Part shown: positions 8,699 through 17,587 of the stretch, piece after piece | Position numbering within the stretch: the stretch's first letter is position 1 | Layout: every line of letters begins with the position of its first letter | NCBI RefSeq assembly: GCF_025148785.1 | Contig: NZ_CP102271.1 | Coordinates: forward strand, 214,001-278,000 | Length of the DNA: 64,000 nucleotides | Direction of reading: 5' to 3' | Origin: Catenibacterium mitsuokai | Lineage (GTDB): Bacteria > Bacillota_I > Bacilli_A > Erysipelotrichales > Coprobacillaceae | Program-made: the position numbers and the translations under genes | Notes under the pieces: model-generated | The model's input: only the letters and a program-made list of their open reading frames with translations | The model's database searches: none | Told to the model about the DNA's origin: nothing

Positions 8699-9451
8699 AT
8701 GGACTTTGACACACAAGCAGGACTTATTTATTCAACACTAAGTGATAATGAAAAAGACATGATTCAATACATCAGAAACCATAAATCTGATGTTGTAGAG
8801 ATGCCTATTAATGAACTAGCGAAAGTTCTGCTTTCGTCAAAGAGTTCTGTATTACGCCTCGCACAAAAGCTAGGCTATACAGGTTATTCAGAATTAAAGT
8901 ATTCTTTAAAGAAGGATATAGTAAAGAAAGCTGTTGTTCCTACAGATTTGGTTGAAAAATTTAGAAAAGAGATTGATAAAACATTTGAATATGCATCGCA
9001 GGTAAACTTTGCGACATTGATCTCCGAAATCCATAAAGCACGACAAGTCATTTTGTATGCGACAGGGTTTACTCAGAATAACTATACAAAACAGTTCTCC
9101 AGTGAGTTATTTATGTCAGGGCGTTCAAATTATATTGTATCTGGTGAAACTAATTTCGAAGTCATCTCACACTCCCTAACTAGTGATGATTTCGTAATTA
9201 TTATTTCATTGTCAGGTAATACACCAGGTATCAGAACAATAGTTAATGAATTAAATATGAAGGATATACCTATTCTTTCTATAACTGAGCTAGGAAAGAA
9301 TTTCCTTGTAGAAAATTCAGATTATCAACTTTACTATAATACAACAGAATTTCCTCTTGAGGATGAACATATCATTTCTATGAATGCAGTAGGGATTATC
9401 CTTACTATTCTTGCAAGAAAGTATCAGGAATTCGCATTCTTTGATGAATAA
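8699..9451 (+). CDS. RpiR-family transcriptional regulator (HTH + SIS)
   Basis: A 250-residue regulator with an N-terminal RpiR helix-turn-helix (MPINELAKVLLSSKSSVLRLAQKLG, about residues 38-62) and a C-terminal sugar-isomerase (SIS) domain, including ILYATGFTQNNYTKQFSSEL and the phosphosugar-binding IIISLSGNTPG. The ATG at 8699 is eight bases from AAGGAG; an ATG at 8693 that overlaps the previous stop is only two bases away and less likely. It is the last gene of the mannose-class PTS operon and probably controls it in response to a phosphosugar made by the pathway. A terminator follows directly. Confidence 0.9.
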   Translation: MDFDTQAGLIYSTLSDNEKDMIQYIRNHKSDVVEMPINELAKVLLSSKSSVLRLAQKLGYTGYSELKYSLKKDIVKKAVVPTDLVEKFRKEIDKTFEYASQVNFATLISEIHKARQVILYATGFTQNNYTKQFSSELFMSGRSNYIVSGETNFEVISHSLTSDDFVIIISLSGNTPGIRTIVNELNMKDIPILSITELGKNFLVENSDYQLYYNTTEFPLEDEHIISMNAVGIILTILARKYQEFAFFDE

Positions 9452-9476
9452 AGTCAGGCATGGTCTGGCTTTTTTA
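9451..9476 (+). terminator. Rho-independent terminator of the mannose-class PTS operon
   Basis: AAGTCAG (9451-9457) pairs with CTGGCTT (9465-9471) with one G-T pair, followed by a run of T. Confidence 0.8.
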
Positions 9477-9522
9477 CGTGTTATAGACTTTACGAATATA
9501 TATATATTAAATCAAGGTTAAA

Positions 9523-9576
9523 TCTTATTCCGAAAAAATGAAAATAATTCATTTTTTCGGAATAAGAAGGTATAAT
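9523..9576 (+). promoter_or_regulatory. 19-bp inverted repeat overlapping the promoter of the DUF4143-type ATPase
   Basis: TCTTATTCCGAAAAAATGA (9523-9541) is perfectly mirrored at 9549-9567 across a 7-base spacer. TATAAT sits at 9571-9576, four bases past the right arm, and the best -35 (TTCATT, 9548-9553, 17-bp spacing) lies inside it. The site therefore looks like an operator, or an RNA/DNA cruciform, controlling the next gene. The transcript would begin near 9583, giving a very short leader. Confidence 0.7.
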
Positions 9577-9593
9577 ATATATGGGTGAATGAA

Positions 9594-10772
9594 ATGAAAC
9601 TTTTAGAAAGAAACTATTTAACAAAAATTATTAATGTAATTGGAACTCCTGATATTAAAGTGATTACGGGTATTAGAAGATCTGGAAAATCATGTCTGTT
9701 ACTACAATTTATGGAATATATAAACCAAACTGATAAAGACGCGAATATTATTTTTGTTGATTTCAATTCTTTAAGTGCAGAGCCGTATTTAGAATACCAT
9801 GCATTAAATAATTATATAGAAGGTCAATATAAATCTAACAAGAATAATTATGTATGTATAGATGAAGTTCAAATGTGCAGTGGCTTTGAGAAAGTCATAA
9901 ATAGTCTACATAGTAGTATGAAATATGATATTTATATTACTGGTTCGAATGCATTTCTATTAAGTAGTGATTTGGCTACTTTATTTACCGGTAGAACGTA
10001 TGAAATAGAAATATTTCCTTTTTCTTATAAAGAATGTCTAAAATATTATGCTGGGCAGTATTCACTTGATAGATACGTTAGAGAAGGTGGAATGCCTGGA
10101 ACTTTGCTTTATCGTGAACAAGATGATAAGTATAAATACATACGAGATGTTTTTGAGACGCTTATTATAAGGGACATAACTAATAAATATTCGATGAGAA
10201 ACAAAGAAGTTATTCATGATTTAGCGTACTTTATGATGGATAACATTAGTTCTTTGACATCAGCTAATAATATATCTAAATCATTAGCAAATGCTAATAT
10301 TAAAATAACAGATAAGACTATAAAATTATATATGCAATATTTGAAAGATTCATACTTGTTTTATAAAGTTAGAAGGTATGATATAAAAGGGAAAAAATAT
10401 TTGGCAACAAATGATAAGTATTATTTGTCCGACCATTCTTTCAGATATGCTATTATAGGAACAAAAAACATGGACTATGGCAGAGTATATGAAAATATCG
10501 TTGCGATTGAATTGCTTAGAAGAGGGTATGAAGTTTATGTTGGTAAACTTTATAAAAAAGAAGTGGATTTTGTGGCTATAAAACAAAATGAGAAGATTTA
10601 TTTTCAAGTAAGTGATGATATTTCGAATCAGAAAACTTTCGAAAGAGAAGTTACTTCACTATTAGAAATACAAGATGCATATCCTAAAATCTTATTGGCT
10701 AACACACATCATGATGAATATCAGTATGAAGGTGTAAAAATAATTGATATTGAAAAATGGTTAAAATTGTAA
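9594..10772 (+). CDS. AAA ATPase with C-terminal DUF4143-type nuclease-like domain
   Basis: This is a member of the large AAA_14/DUF4143 ATPase family, common as lone genes in gut bacteria and of unknown role. Near the N-terminus is the Walker A GIRRSGKS; Walker B is YVCIDEVQM, and ITGSNAFLLS is a typical sensor stretch. The C-terminal RVYENIVAIELLRRGYEVYVG...EVDFVAI motif is the PD-(D/E)XK-like DUF4143 signature. I chose the ATG at 9594 (392 residues) because GGTGA lies five bases before it; a GTG at 9585 is the alternative. It is a single-gene unit with its own palindrome-bearing promoter and terminator. Confidence 0.88.
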   Translation: MKLLERNYLTKIINVIGTPDIKVITGIRRSGKSCLLLQFMEYINQTDKDANIIFVDFNSLSAEPYLEYHALNNYIEGQYKSNKNNYVCIDEVQMCSGFEKVINSLHSSMKYDIYITGSNAFLLSSDLATLFTGRTYEIEIFPFSYKECLKYYAGQYSLDRYVREGGMPGTLLYREQDDKYKYIRDVFETLIIRDITNKYSMRNKEVIHDLAYFMMDNISSLTSANNISKSLANANIKITDKTIKLYMQYLKDSYLFYKVRRYDIKGKKYLATNDKYYLSDHSFRYAIIGTKNMDYGRVYENIVAIELLRRGYEVYVGKLYKKEVDFVAIKQNEKIYFQVSDDISNQKTFEREVTSLLEIQDAYPKILLANTHHDEYQYEGVKIIDIEKWLKL

Positions 10773-10847
10773 ATATAAATGATTTGAATGCAGATAAGAT
10801 AATAAATAAACGTTTTACTTTATGCTTGTGAATCCTTCTAGCCTATG

Positions 10848-10873
10848 AACCTTGATGTAAATCAAGGTTTTTT
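10848..10873 (+). terminator. Rho-independent terminator after the ATPase gene
   Basis: AACCTTGAT (10848-10856) and ATCAAGGTT (10861-10869) flank a GTAA loop and are followed by TTTT. Confidence 0.85.
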
Positions 10874-10945
10874 GCACTTTGTTGTAATGTACATATATAC
10901 GTTATACAATTGTTTTAAGATTACTTATGAAGGGAAAAAGAAAAT

Positions 10946-12154
10946 ATGACTCAATATACAGAATTACTTGATAAAAAAGCTGAAGAACTACTATTAGATG
11001 ATGATAACTATGAAGAAAGATTACTTGAAGTCGCTACACTATTTCGTGGATTTGATGAAGCATTTACATCATTTATTAAAGAACATGGATATACAGGTGA
11101 TTTATCTGATACACCTGCAAAGGTAGAGTTTTTACGTGATAAGTTCAAAGCAGTGCATATAAAACTACCTCGTGATTTGTTTGTACCCAATAGGAAGATT
11201 TCTCGTAAAACTGCTTTTCAGATCTGTTTTGCGTTAGGTTTAGATGCTGATGAAACAAAAGACTTTTTTAGATGTGTTCAGTTTGAACGTGGGTTTGATT
11301 GTCATACTATAAATGAAGCAGTTTATTATTTCTGTATGAGAAAAGGTCTTTCGTATGATGAAGCACAAGAGATGATTCATAGTATTCCTATACCTGAAAA
11401 GATGAAAAAACTTCCAGATTGTGATGTTCTTTACACAGGTACTATTATTGAAAACCTCAACAACATTGAGGATAAAGAAGAGTTAATACACTATATAACA
11501 GAGAATATTGATGAATTTCGTTATAATAATGTCACTGCTTTAAAATATATTAGAAATCTTTGGAATGATATTTCTAAAGAAGATGGACTTGCAGTGCAGG
11601 AAGGTGCTGTGATTGATAGTCATAATAGATTTGATAATAAGAAGAAACAAGAAGATGATTATGTAATTGCGAAGCCTCATGCATCTACTTGGACTATCTT
11701 TTCTCAAATAATGGGGCTCAGAAATTATCAAGAAAGTGAGTTTTCGATTAAATATGATCGTTCATTGGCTTCTGTATTATCTGATAATAGACTCATGCCA
11801 TTAAAAGCTGAATACTGTTTTCCGAACAGACAAAACATTGATAAGTTACTTCGTGAAGAACTAGTTGGCAAGGATGAAATAATTAGAAAGATGCTTATTT
11901 TTCTTGTTTTCTATACTTATTGGGCAAAACGAATTATTAGAAAAAAACAAGATTCCTATATTGTAGAAGACAATGATTTTGAAAGATGTCTAGATATGAT
12001 CAATGCACGTCTACTCGGTGCAGGTTATCCAGAATTATATATTGGTAATCCTTATGATTGGCTCTTTATGTGGGCATTAAAAGACTATGATAATCCTTTA
12101 TTTGCGTTTAGATATTATATGGGAGAAGTATTTGCGGAAGCTGCTGAGAATTAA
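10946..12154 (+). CDS. Uncharacterised 402-residue protein upstream of kinase-STAND gene
   Basis: I do not recognise a named family. The protein is soluble, charged and mostly helical, with no signal peptide or membrane segment. Residues of about 85-145 (KISRKTAFQICFALGLD, then ETKDFFRCVQ and NEAVYYFCMRKGLSYDEAQ) resemble the second half of certain Firmicutes XRE-type regulators, in which a helix-turn-helix core is followed by repeated helical pairs; the first part of that HTH is not evident. A central EDKEELIHYITENIDEFRYNN helix and a C-terminal RYYMGEVFAEAAEN follow. It precedes the kinase-STAND gene by 71 bases with no visible terminator between, so co-transcription and a partner role are likely. 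Function unknown. Confidence 0.7.
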   Translation: MTQYTELLDKKAEELLLDDDNYEERLLEVATLFRGFDEAFTSFIKEHGYTGDLSDTPAKVEFLRDKFKAVHIKLPRDLFVPNRKISRKTAFQICFALGLDADETKDFFRCVQFERGFDCHTINEAVYYFCMRKGLSYDEAQEMIHSIPIPEKMKKLPDCDVLYTGTIIENLNNIEDKEELIHYITENIDEFRYNNVTALKYIRNLWNDISKEDGLAVQEGAVIDSHNRFDNKKKQEDDYVIAKPHASTWTIFSQIMGLRNYQESEFSIKYDRSLASVLSDNRLMPLKAEYCFPNRQNIDKLLREELVGKDEIIRKMLIFLVFYTYWAKRIIRKKQDSYIVEDNDFERCLDMINARLLGAGYPELYIGNPYDWLFMWALKDYDNPLFAFRYYMGEVFAEAAEN

Positions 12155-12225
12155 TGGTGTAATAATAAAACCTAATCGAATAAACCTTGAATTATAATCT
12201 ATTCATAATAAAAGGTGGTGAACTT

Positions 12226-15200
12226 ATGGATCACAGAATTGCATTGAAACCAAATACTCCGCTTTGTTTATCTAATGATAGTGGTGAAATGATTCATTGT
12301 ATTATAAAAAATGAAATTGGGCGTGGAGGATCCTGCATTGTATATGAAGCAGTTCGTATCACTGATACAGGTGATCAGACACTGTATAGAATAAAGGAGT
12401 TCTACCCTTACAAACTTCATATTTCTCGTAATAATAATGAACTAGTTCCATCAGTACATGATATGGATTCTTTTCAAAAAGAACAGAAACAATTCCGTTG
12501 TGATTTTTCACATACAAATAAGTTATTCTATTCAGGTGATAACTATTCATCCATGACGAATCAATTAGATGTATTTAATCAAAATGGTACATCTTATATC
12601 TTATCTGTCTATTCTTCTAAGAATACATTAGCTGCTTATAAACCAGTGAATTTAAAAGAATGTATTACACTCATTAAACAGGTTGTTTATGTTTTAGGTA
12701 ATATTCACAAGATTGGATATCTATATTTAGATATCAAGCCTGATAATGTTTTGATTGTTGATGGATACCAAAAGCAGGTTCAGCTATTTGACTTTAATTC
12801 GCTTTTTGAATGGAAAAAAGTAAATCAACCAAGTGATATCAGACTATCTTATACTAAAGGTTTTGCACCTATTGAGTTACAGACTTCAAAAATCAAACGA
12901 TTGGGACCACATACAGATGTTTATAGTGTAGGTGCATTATTGTTTTATCTTTTGTTTGGTCATATACCTACTGTACCTGATTGTGAAATAGATGCTGTAT
13001 ATGATTTCTCAAAAATACAATATGACTATCATCAATGTGATGATCGATTATTGAGTTCTTTATGTCATTTCTTTCATAATACATTAGCTGTTTATTATGC
13101 TGATAGATATCAAAATATGGAGGAAGTATTAGATCAATTATCAATAATTGAGAAGTATGCTGATCCTTTAATACCACGTATTTATTCTACTCATATTATA
13201 AAGCCGCAAATCTTTTATGGACGTGAACAGGAGTTTAAAGAATTAGATAGTCTTCTATTAAATCCACACTATAATTGTTTATTTATATCAGGTATGGGTG
13301 GTATTGGTAAGAGTACCTTTATTAAAGAATATCTTACACGTTATCGTGAGAAGTTTGATACAGTTCTGTATGTCTATTATAAGGACAGTATTGAAGAAAC
13401 TATATCCAATGACATGAATATTGAAATAAACACATTAAGACAAGATGAAGAAAATAAAACGCCCATCAGATACTTTGATAAAAAAGTTCAAAAGATACGT
13501 GAACTTGTAAGAGGTACTTCCGCTGTTTTAGTCATTGATAATTTTACAGGTGAGATGGATGATGATTTAATTGCACTTCTTTCTACAGGATTAAGAATTA
13601 TTCTCTTAACGCGTAAGTTACCTTCTTATTCAAATTGTCTAAAAATGGAACTTTCTGCGATAACAGAGTGGAATGCTTTAATACATATATTTGAAGCCCA
13701 TCTTGGACGTTCTATTGAAACATATGAACTAGATGACTTTAAATTTATACTCAATAGTATTGAGAATCATACGCTTATTCTAGAATTAATTGCGAAACAG
13801 ATTGCGAATAGTCATATAACTATTTCTAGTGCTGCAGCTCTTACAATTGAGAATGGTTTTTCTACAATTGCGCCTGAGAAGGTGGATTACGAAAGAGATA
13901 GTAAACAAATAAGTGATACGATTGGACATATTATAGATGCTTTATTTGTCACAAATATGCTTTCTTCACAAAAGAAGGTCTTAATGAAGGTACTTTCTTT
14001 GACTGGTGATGAAGGAATAGAGATAAATACATTCCAGAGAATAATGCAACTTGAGTCTAAAGATGATTTAAATGAGTTAATTAAAGATGGCTGGATTACT
14101 ATTTCTAGGGATATGGTTTCAATGAATAATGTGATTCAAGAAGCTGTACATCGCTGGGAATGGACAAATGATTCTATTCATGCTGCTAGACAGTTCTTAA
14201 CATATTTTTATATAGAAATTCATTTAGAATCCACAAAGAATAATTACCCTAAGAAACTTAGATCAGAGTCATTAAAAGGTAAATGGATAATCAATAAACT
14301 GTATAAGTGGCAAAAAGGTCTTATTGGGAAGATAAACCAAGAAAGATATGCACGAATTAAAGATGAATCTCCTGCAGACATTGAAAAACTAACAAAATTA
14401 CTCTATTTAGCTGAAGGCATTATTAAACAATGTCAAAGAGAGAAAGTGATTTGTGATACAGATCTATTCACAAACCTGCAGGTTGTAGTCTTACTCAATA
14501 TGCCTCGTTATAGAGATGACTTTGAAACAAGCAGAATTCTTTTAGATTATATTAAGTCTATTGAGCAAGATGAAGACTCTATGCATAAAATGAGACTAGA
14601 TGCTGTTGTGATTATGCCGATTTATGAATTGATTTTCTCAATTTCTGCCAATAACGAAGATATAGAAGGTATGCAGGATATACTAGTACGCGCTAAAAAA
14701 GCATCAAGCTGTTTCCATAGGAAAGAAGCTTATGCAATTTATTATAATATGCTTTCTGAGTATTATGATATTCTTCTTGATGGTTTTTATGATACAGACA
14801 ATCAAGATGAAGAACGAATACTTAATAAGATGCTTGACGCTATTGAAAAAACATTATTCTATTCTAAACAAAATATTTCTTATGATATCAATCATTTGCA
14901 TGTAAAAAATATTTTGGCTAAAGCCACAATCTTGATGCGAAGTAATCGAGGTACGGTAAGAAAAATCGATAAGCTGATTACTAACGCAAAGAAAATAATC
15001 ATAGAGAATACAAAGGAATATGCGGATGTTCGATTGCAGTATTATTTAGTATGTGCCTGGTATTATGCGTTAGTACAAGATGACAAAGATATGGCAGAAG
15101 TATTTATCAAAGATGCACTAGAGTTATCCAATGTTATAATCCCAACTGATTTACAGAGAATTGAGGATGTGATTATTCCTTGCGCCAATATTTACTTCGA

Positions 15201-15447
15201 ATTGTATTGTTATAATCAGGCTATGACTTTGTTGTATAAAGGCACACGCCTCTGTTTTAAGCATATCAATACTGACTCCTATGCGTTTATCAGACAGCAG
15301 CTCTATAATCATTTCTTTCAGGTTGGCATAGAAGCACAACAAGTTGAATGGTGTCAAAAGATGATCAAACTTATAGAAACAGAGAATAAAGAAATCTTAG
15401 ATAATAAAAATAGAGTGATTATTCCAGAAGAGGTACGAAGTTTATAG
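12226..15447 (+). CDS. Ser/Thr protein kinase fused to a STAND (NB-ARC-like) NTPase
   Basis: The start at 12226 follows AAAGGTGGTG. In the 1073-residue product, residues about 25-310 are a eukaryotic-type kinase: glycine loop GRGGSCIVYEA (32-42), Lys57, catalytic loop YLDIKPDN with Asp169, metal-binding Asp189 in DFN instead of DFG, and GFAPIEL in place of APE. All key residues are present, so it is probably active. Next comes a P-loop NTPase: YGREQEFKEL, Walker A GMGGIGKST (356-364), Walker B VLVID (Asp438) and IILLTRK, the STAND arrangement. The remaining roughly 500 residues are helical and repeat-like, as in STAND sensor arms. Such proteins act as ligand-triggered switches; a regulatory or anti-phage role is inference. 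Confidence 0.85.
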   Translation: MDHRIALKPNTPLCLSNDSGEMIHCIIKNEIGRGGSCIVYEAVRITDTGDQTLYRIKEFYPYKLHISRNNNELVPSVHDMDSFQKEQKQFRCDFSHTNKLFYSGDNYSSMTNQLDVFNQNGTSYILSVYSSKNTLAAYKPVNLKECITLIKQVVYVLGNIHKIGYLYLDIKPDNVLIVDGYQKQVQLFDFNSLFEWKKVNQPSDIRLSYTKGFAPIELQTSKIKRLGPHTDVYSVGALLFYLLFGHIPTVPDCEIDAVYDFSKIQYDYHQCDDRLLSSLCHFFHNTLAVYYADRYQNMEEVLDQLSIIEKYADPLIPRIYSTHIIKPQIFYGREQEFKELDSLLLNPHYNCLFISGMGGIGKSTFIKEYLTRYREKFDTVLYVYYKDSIEETISNDMNIEINTLRQDEENKTPIRYFDKKVQKIRELVRGTSAVLVIDNFTGEMDDDLIALLSTGLRIILLTRKLPSYSNCLKMELSAITEWNALIHIFEAHLGRSIETYELDDFKFILNSIENHTLILELIAKQIANSHITISSAAALTIENGFSTIAPEKVDYERDSKQISDTIGHIIDALFVTNMLSSQKKVLMKVLSLTGDEGIEINTFQRIMQLESKDDLNELIKDGWITISRDMVSMNNVIQEAVHRWEWTNDSIHAARQFLTYFYIEIHLESTKNNYPKKLRSESLKGKWIINKLYKWQKGLIGKINQERYARIKDESPADIEKLTKLLYLAEGIIKQCQREKVICDTDLFTNLQVVVLLNMPRYRDDFETSRILLDYIKSIEQDEDSMHKMRLDAVVIMPIYELIFSISANNEDIEGMQDILVRAKKASSCFHRKEAYAIYYNMLSEYYDILLDGFYDTDNQDEERILNKMLDAIEKTLFYSKQNISYDINHLHVKNILAKATILMRSNRGTVRKIDKLITNAKKIIIENTKEYADVRLQYYLVCAWYYALVQDDKDMAEVFIKDALELSNVIIPTDLQRIEDVIIPCANIYFELYCYNQAMTLLYKGTRLCFKHINTDSYAFIRQQLYNHFFQVGIEAQQVEWCQKMIKLIETENKEILDNKNRVIIPEEVRSL

Positions 15448-15458
15448 TGTAAGTATCC

Positions 15459-15490
15459 AAGTCTGAACTATTATAGTTCAGGCTTTTTTG
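15459..15490 (+). terminator. Rho-independent terminator after the kinase-STAND gene
   Basis: AAGTCTGAACTA (15459-15470) pairs with TAGTTCAGGCTT (15474-15485), one G-T pair, followed by T residues. Confidence 0.85.
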
Positions 15491-15618
15491 TTTGCATCCA
15501 CAAAACCAGATATAAAAATCACCATGTTATATTTTGACCAGAAAAAGGAAGGAGAATGCATATGAATAGGTATTAAGAATAAATTCAATCGTACGAATAA
15601 TAATGAGGAGGCTTAATT

Positions 15619-16452
15619 ATGAATAAGAAAATATTTATTGTGATTATGAGTTTATTAGTTAGTTTAACTGGATGTGGTAGTAGTAAGACTACGAGTAGTA
15701 GTCCAAAGGAAAAAATCAATATAAAAGATATTGCTTGGAATGTGGATGAAGGTATTGTGGATGGAGAACGTTGTGTACTTCTTGACTATACGAATAATAC
15801 AAATTATACAATCACCGGCTTTGAACTTACATTCAAAGAAAAAAAGAATATAACTGAAGAAGAAAAATCAAAATTATATTCAGAAGTCAAAGAGTCATGT
15901 GGATTAACTGATGAATACAAGAATAGTTCTATTTCTATGTATGCGGATAGTAATCAGGTTGTGAGTAAAAAAGAATCTATTTCGAATGTGCATTGTTGTT
16001 ACGATAACTATTATTATGTAAAGAATATCAATCACTATAAGCTGATGGAACCTGATATTGCGACTATTAAGTATATTGATAATAATAAGGTCTATACTGA
16101 ATACTATGATTTTAGTGCAAAAAAATATTCTCTTGATAAAGAGACACAGATAGCTAATCAATGGTCCAAAACAGAATTAGGAGATAAAATTCCTAAAACA
16201 AATGCAAAGGTAGTAGAAATCATCAGAGATGATCAAATAAACTTTACATTTAAAGCATATGGATTGTCACGAGATCAGTTTAATGCTTATGTTGAAGAAT
16301 GTGAAAAACGTGGCTATAACGTTGATTTGAGTTACGTTGATGGATTCTATAGCGCAAATAGTAAAGAAGGTTATAATATTAAGGCAATCTATGATGAAGA
16401 TGATCATTCGATCACTGCAGCAATAAATTCTCCAAAAGCTAATCATGAATAA
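15619..16452 (+). CDS. Lipoprotein with C-terminal DUF6591-like domain
   Basis: This 277-residue protein has a classic lipoprotein signal: MNKKIFIVIMSLLVSLTGCG with lipobox LTGC and Cys19 as the lipid anchor, followed by a Ser/Thr-rich linker. The middle (about 40-180) is a beta-rich segment with NNTNYTITGFELTFKEKK, typical of secreted domains describing added chain context. The C-terminal 90 residues, with FKAYGLSRDQFNAYVEECEKRGYNVD, resemble the small extracellular domain labelled DUF6591 in Firmicutes lipoproteins (from memory, moderate certainty). It has its own AGGAGG ribosome site and follows a terminator, so it is probably a separate transcript from the kinase gene. Confidence 0.75.
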   Translation: MNKKIFIVIMSLLVSLTGCGSSKTTSSSPKEKINIKDIAWNVDEGIVDGERCVLLDYTNNTNYTITGFELTFKEKKNITEEEKSKLYSEVKESCGLTDEYKNSSISMYADSNQVVSKKESISNVHCCYDNYYYVKNINHYKLMEPDIATIKYIDNNKVYTEYYDFSAKKYSLDKETQIANQWSKTELGDKIPKTNAKVVEIIRDDQINFTFKAYGLSRDQFNAYVEECEKRGYNVDLSYVDGFYSANSKEGYNIKAIYDEDDHSITAAINSPKANHE

Positions 16453-16455
16453 TGA

Positions 16456-16487
16456 AAAGGCGGTTCACTTAATGTGAATCGCCTTTA
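16456..16487. terminator. Bidirectional terminator between lipoprotein and LacI regulator
   Basis: AAAGGCGGTTCAC (16456-16468) pairs with GTGAATCGCCTTT (16474-16486) around TTAAT. It serves the lipoprotein gene (+) and the convergent regulator (-), whose stop codon lies inside the hairpin. Confidence 0.85.
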
Positions 16488-17479
16488 TTCATTTCCTTTA
16501 CACTTTGTCTTTTACGTATTGTGAATGGAACAATTGAGCGTGTCGCAAACATGGTAGGTGTTTCTATATGTTTAATAAGCTGGACAACTGCTTCCATGCC
16601 TAACTGATTTGGGCTTACATCAATAGAAGTCAGTGGTGGTTCTGAGAAACGTGCAAAGATAGAATTATTAAAGCTCACAATAGAAATATCATCAGGTACT
16701 TTCTTTCCTACTTCAGTAATTAGTCTAACCATAATGACGGCATAAATATCATCACATACCACAAAGGCACTCGGACAGTCATCACTTCTTAATAATTCAA
16801 GTATTTCATTGGGGTTATAGGAATAACTTGAAGAAAGATTCTTAATATAGTCTTCTTTCACTTCATAGCCTGCTTCGGATAAAGCTTGTATATAACCAAG
16901 ACGTCGATCTATAGAATATTGTACATCCTTTTTTTCACCAATATAACCGATCTTTTGATGTCCTTTTTTTAATAAGTATTTCACTGCCTCATAGCCTGCC
17001 TGGATATTATCTGTATCTACACTAACTGATGTAATGGAATTCATTGGTGGTTTACCAATCATAATATAAGGAATCATACGTTCTCTTAAATAGTCTGTCA
17101 CAGAAGATTCAATTTTCGTATTTAGGAAGATATATCCTTCACAATCCGCAATCTCCATACTTGTCTTCATTTCTCTCGTATCGGCACCAGTAATAATATG
17201 AAGACTATAACGCCCTTTATTACACATATAACTAATACCTCTTACTATTTCTAGATAGAATGGATTTTCATAGACATCTACCATAGAACGTGGAAAGACG
17301 ACACCAACATCATGTTTCTTAATATGTGATTTATCATATACATAACCGAGTTCATCCATTACTTTACGTACTTTTTCTTTCGTTTCTTCACTAATTGAAT
17401 AATGATTATTAATTGTACGAGATACAGTAGATGGAGATACCCCTGCTTTTTTCGCAATGTCTTTAATTGTGATACTCAT
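16469..17479 (-). CDS. LacI-family regulator, probable repressor of the maltose locus
   Basis: This 336-residue protein begins with a textbook LacI DNA-binding domain (ITIKDIAKKAGVSPSTVSRTINNH, residues 3-26, and a hinge near 50-58) and continues with a periplasmic-binding-protein-like effector domain (IAGYEAVKYLLKKGHQKIGYIG style, DDISIVSFNNSIFARFSEPPLTSI). It diverges from the maltose-type PTS operon, and a LacI-type palindrome lies in that operon's promoter. By analogy with MalR it likely represses the operon until maltose or a derivative is present. The TCACCTC/GAGGTGA ribosome site supports the chosen start. Specific ligand is inferred from context. Confidence 0.88.
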   Translation of the reverse strand: MSITIKDIAKKAGVSPSTVSRTINNHYSISEETKEKVRKVMDELGYVYDKSHIKKHDVGVVFPRSMVDVYENPFYLEIVRGISYMCNKGRYSLHIITGADTREMKTSMEIADCEGYIFLNTKIESSVTDYLRERMIPYIMIGKPPMNSITSVSVDTDNIQAGYEAVKYLLKKGHQKIGYIGEKKDVQYSIDRRLGYIQALSEAGYEVKEDYIKNLSSSYSYNPNEILELLRSDDCPSAFVVCDDIYAVIMVRLITEVGKKVPDDISIVSFNNSIFARFSEPPLTSIDVSPNQLGMEAVVQLIKHIETPTMFATRSIVPFTIRKRQSVKEMNKGDSH

Positions 17480-17587
17480 TTAAATCACCTCACTTTTATT
17501 ATACTCATTATTGCTGAATTGCACTATAGTTGCGCTAATATTTGCATAATATATGCGTAAATACCCTGTTTTGTTGCATAATTCCTA

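Noticed and set aside
15562-15577. Tiny MNRY peptide after a strong AAGGAGG
   Set aside because: Four codons only; could be a leader peptide or the stub of a decayed gene, but nothing supports either.
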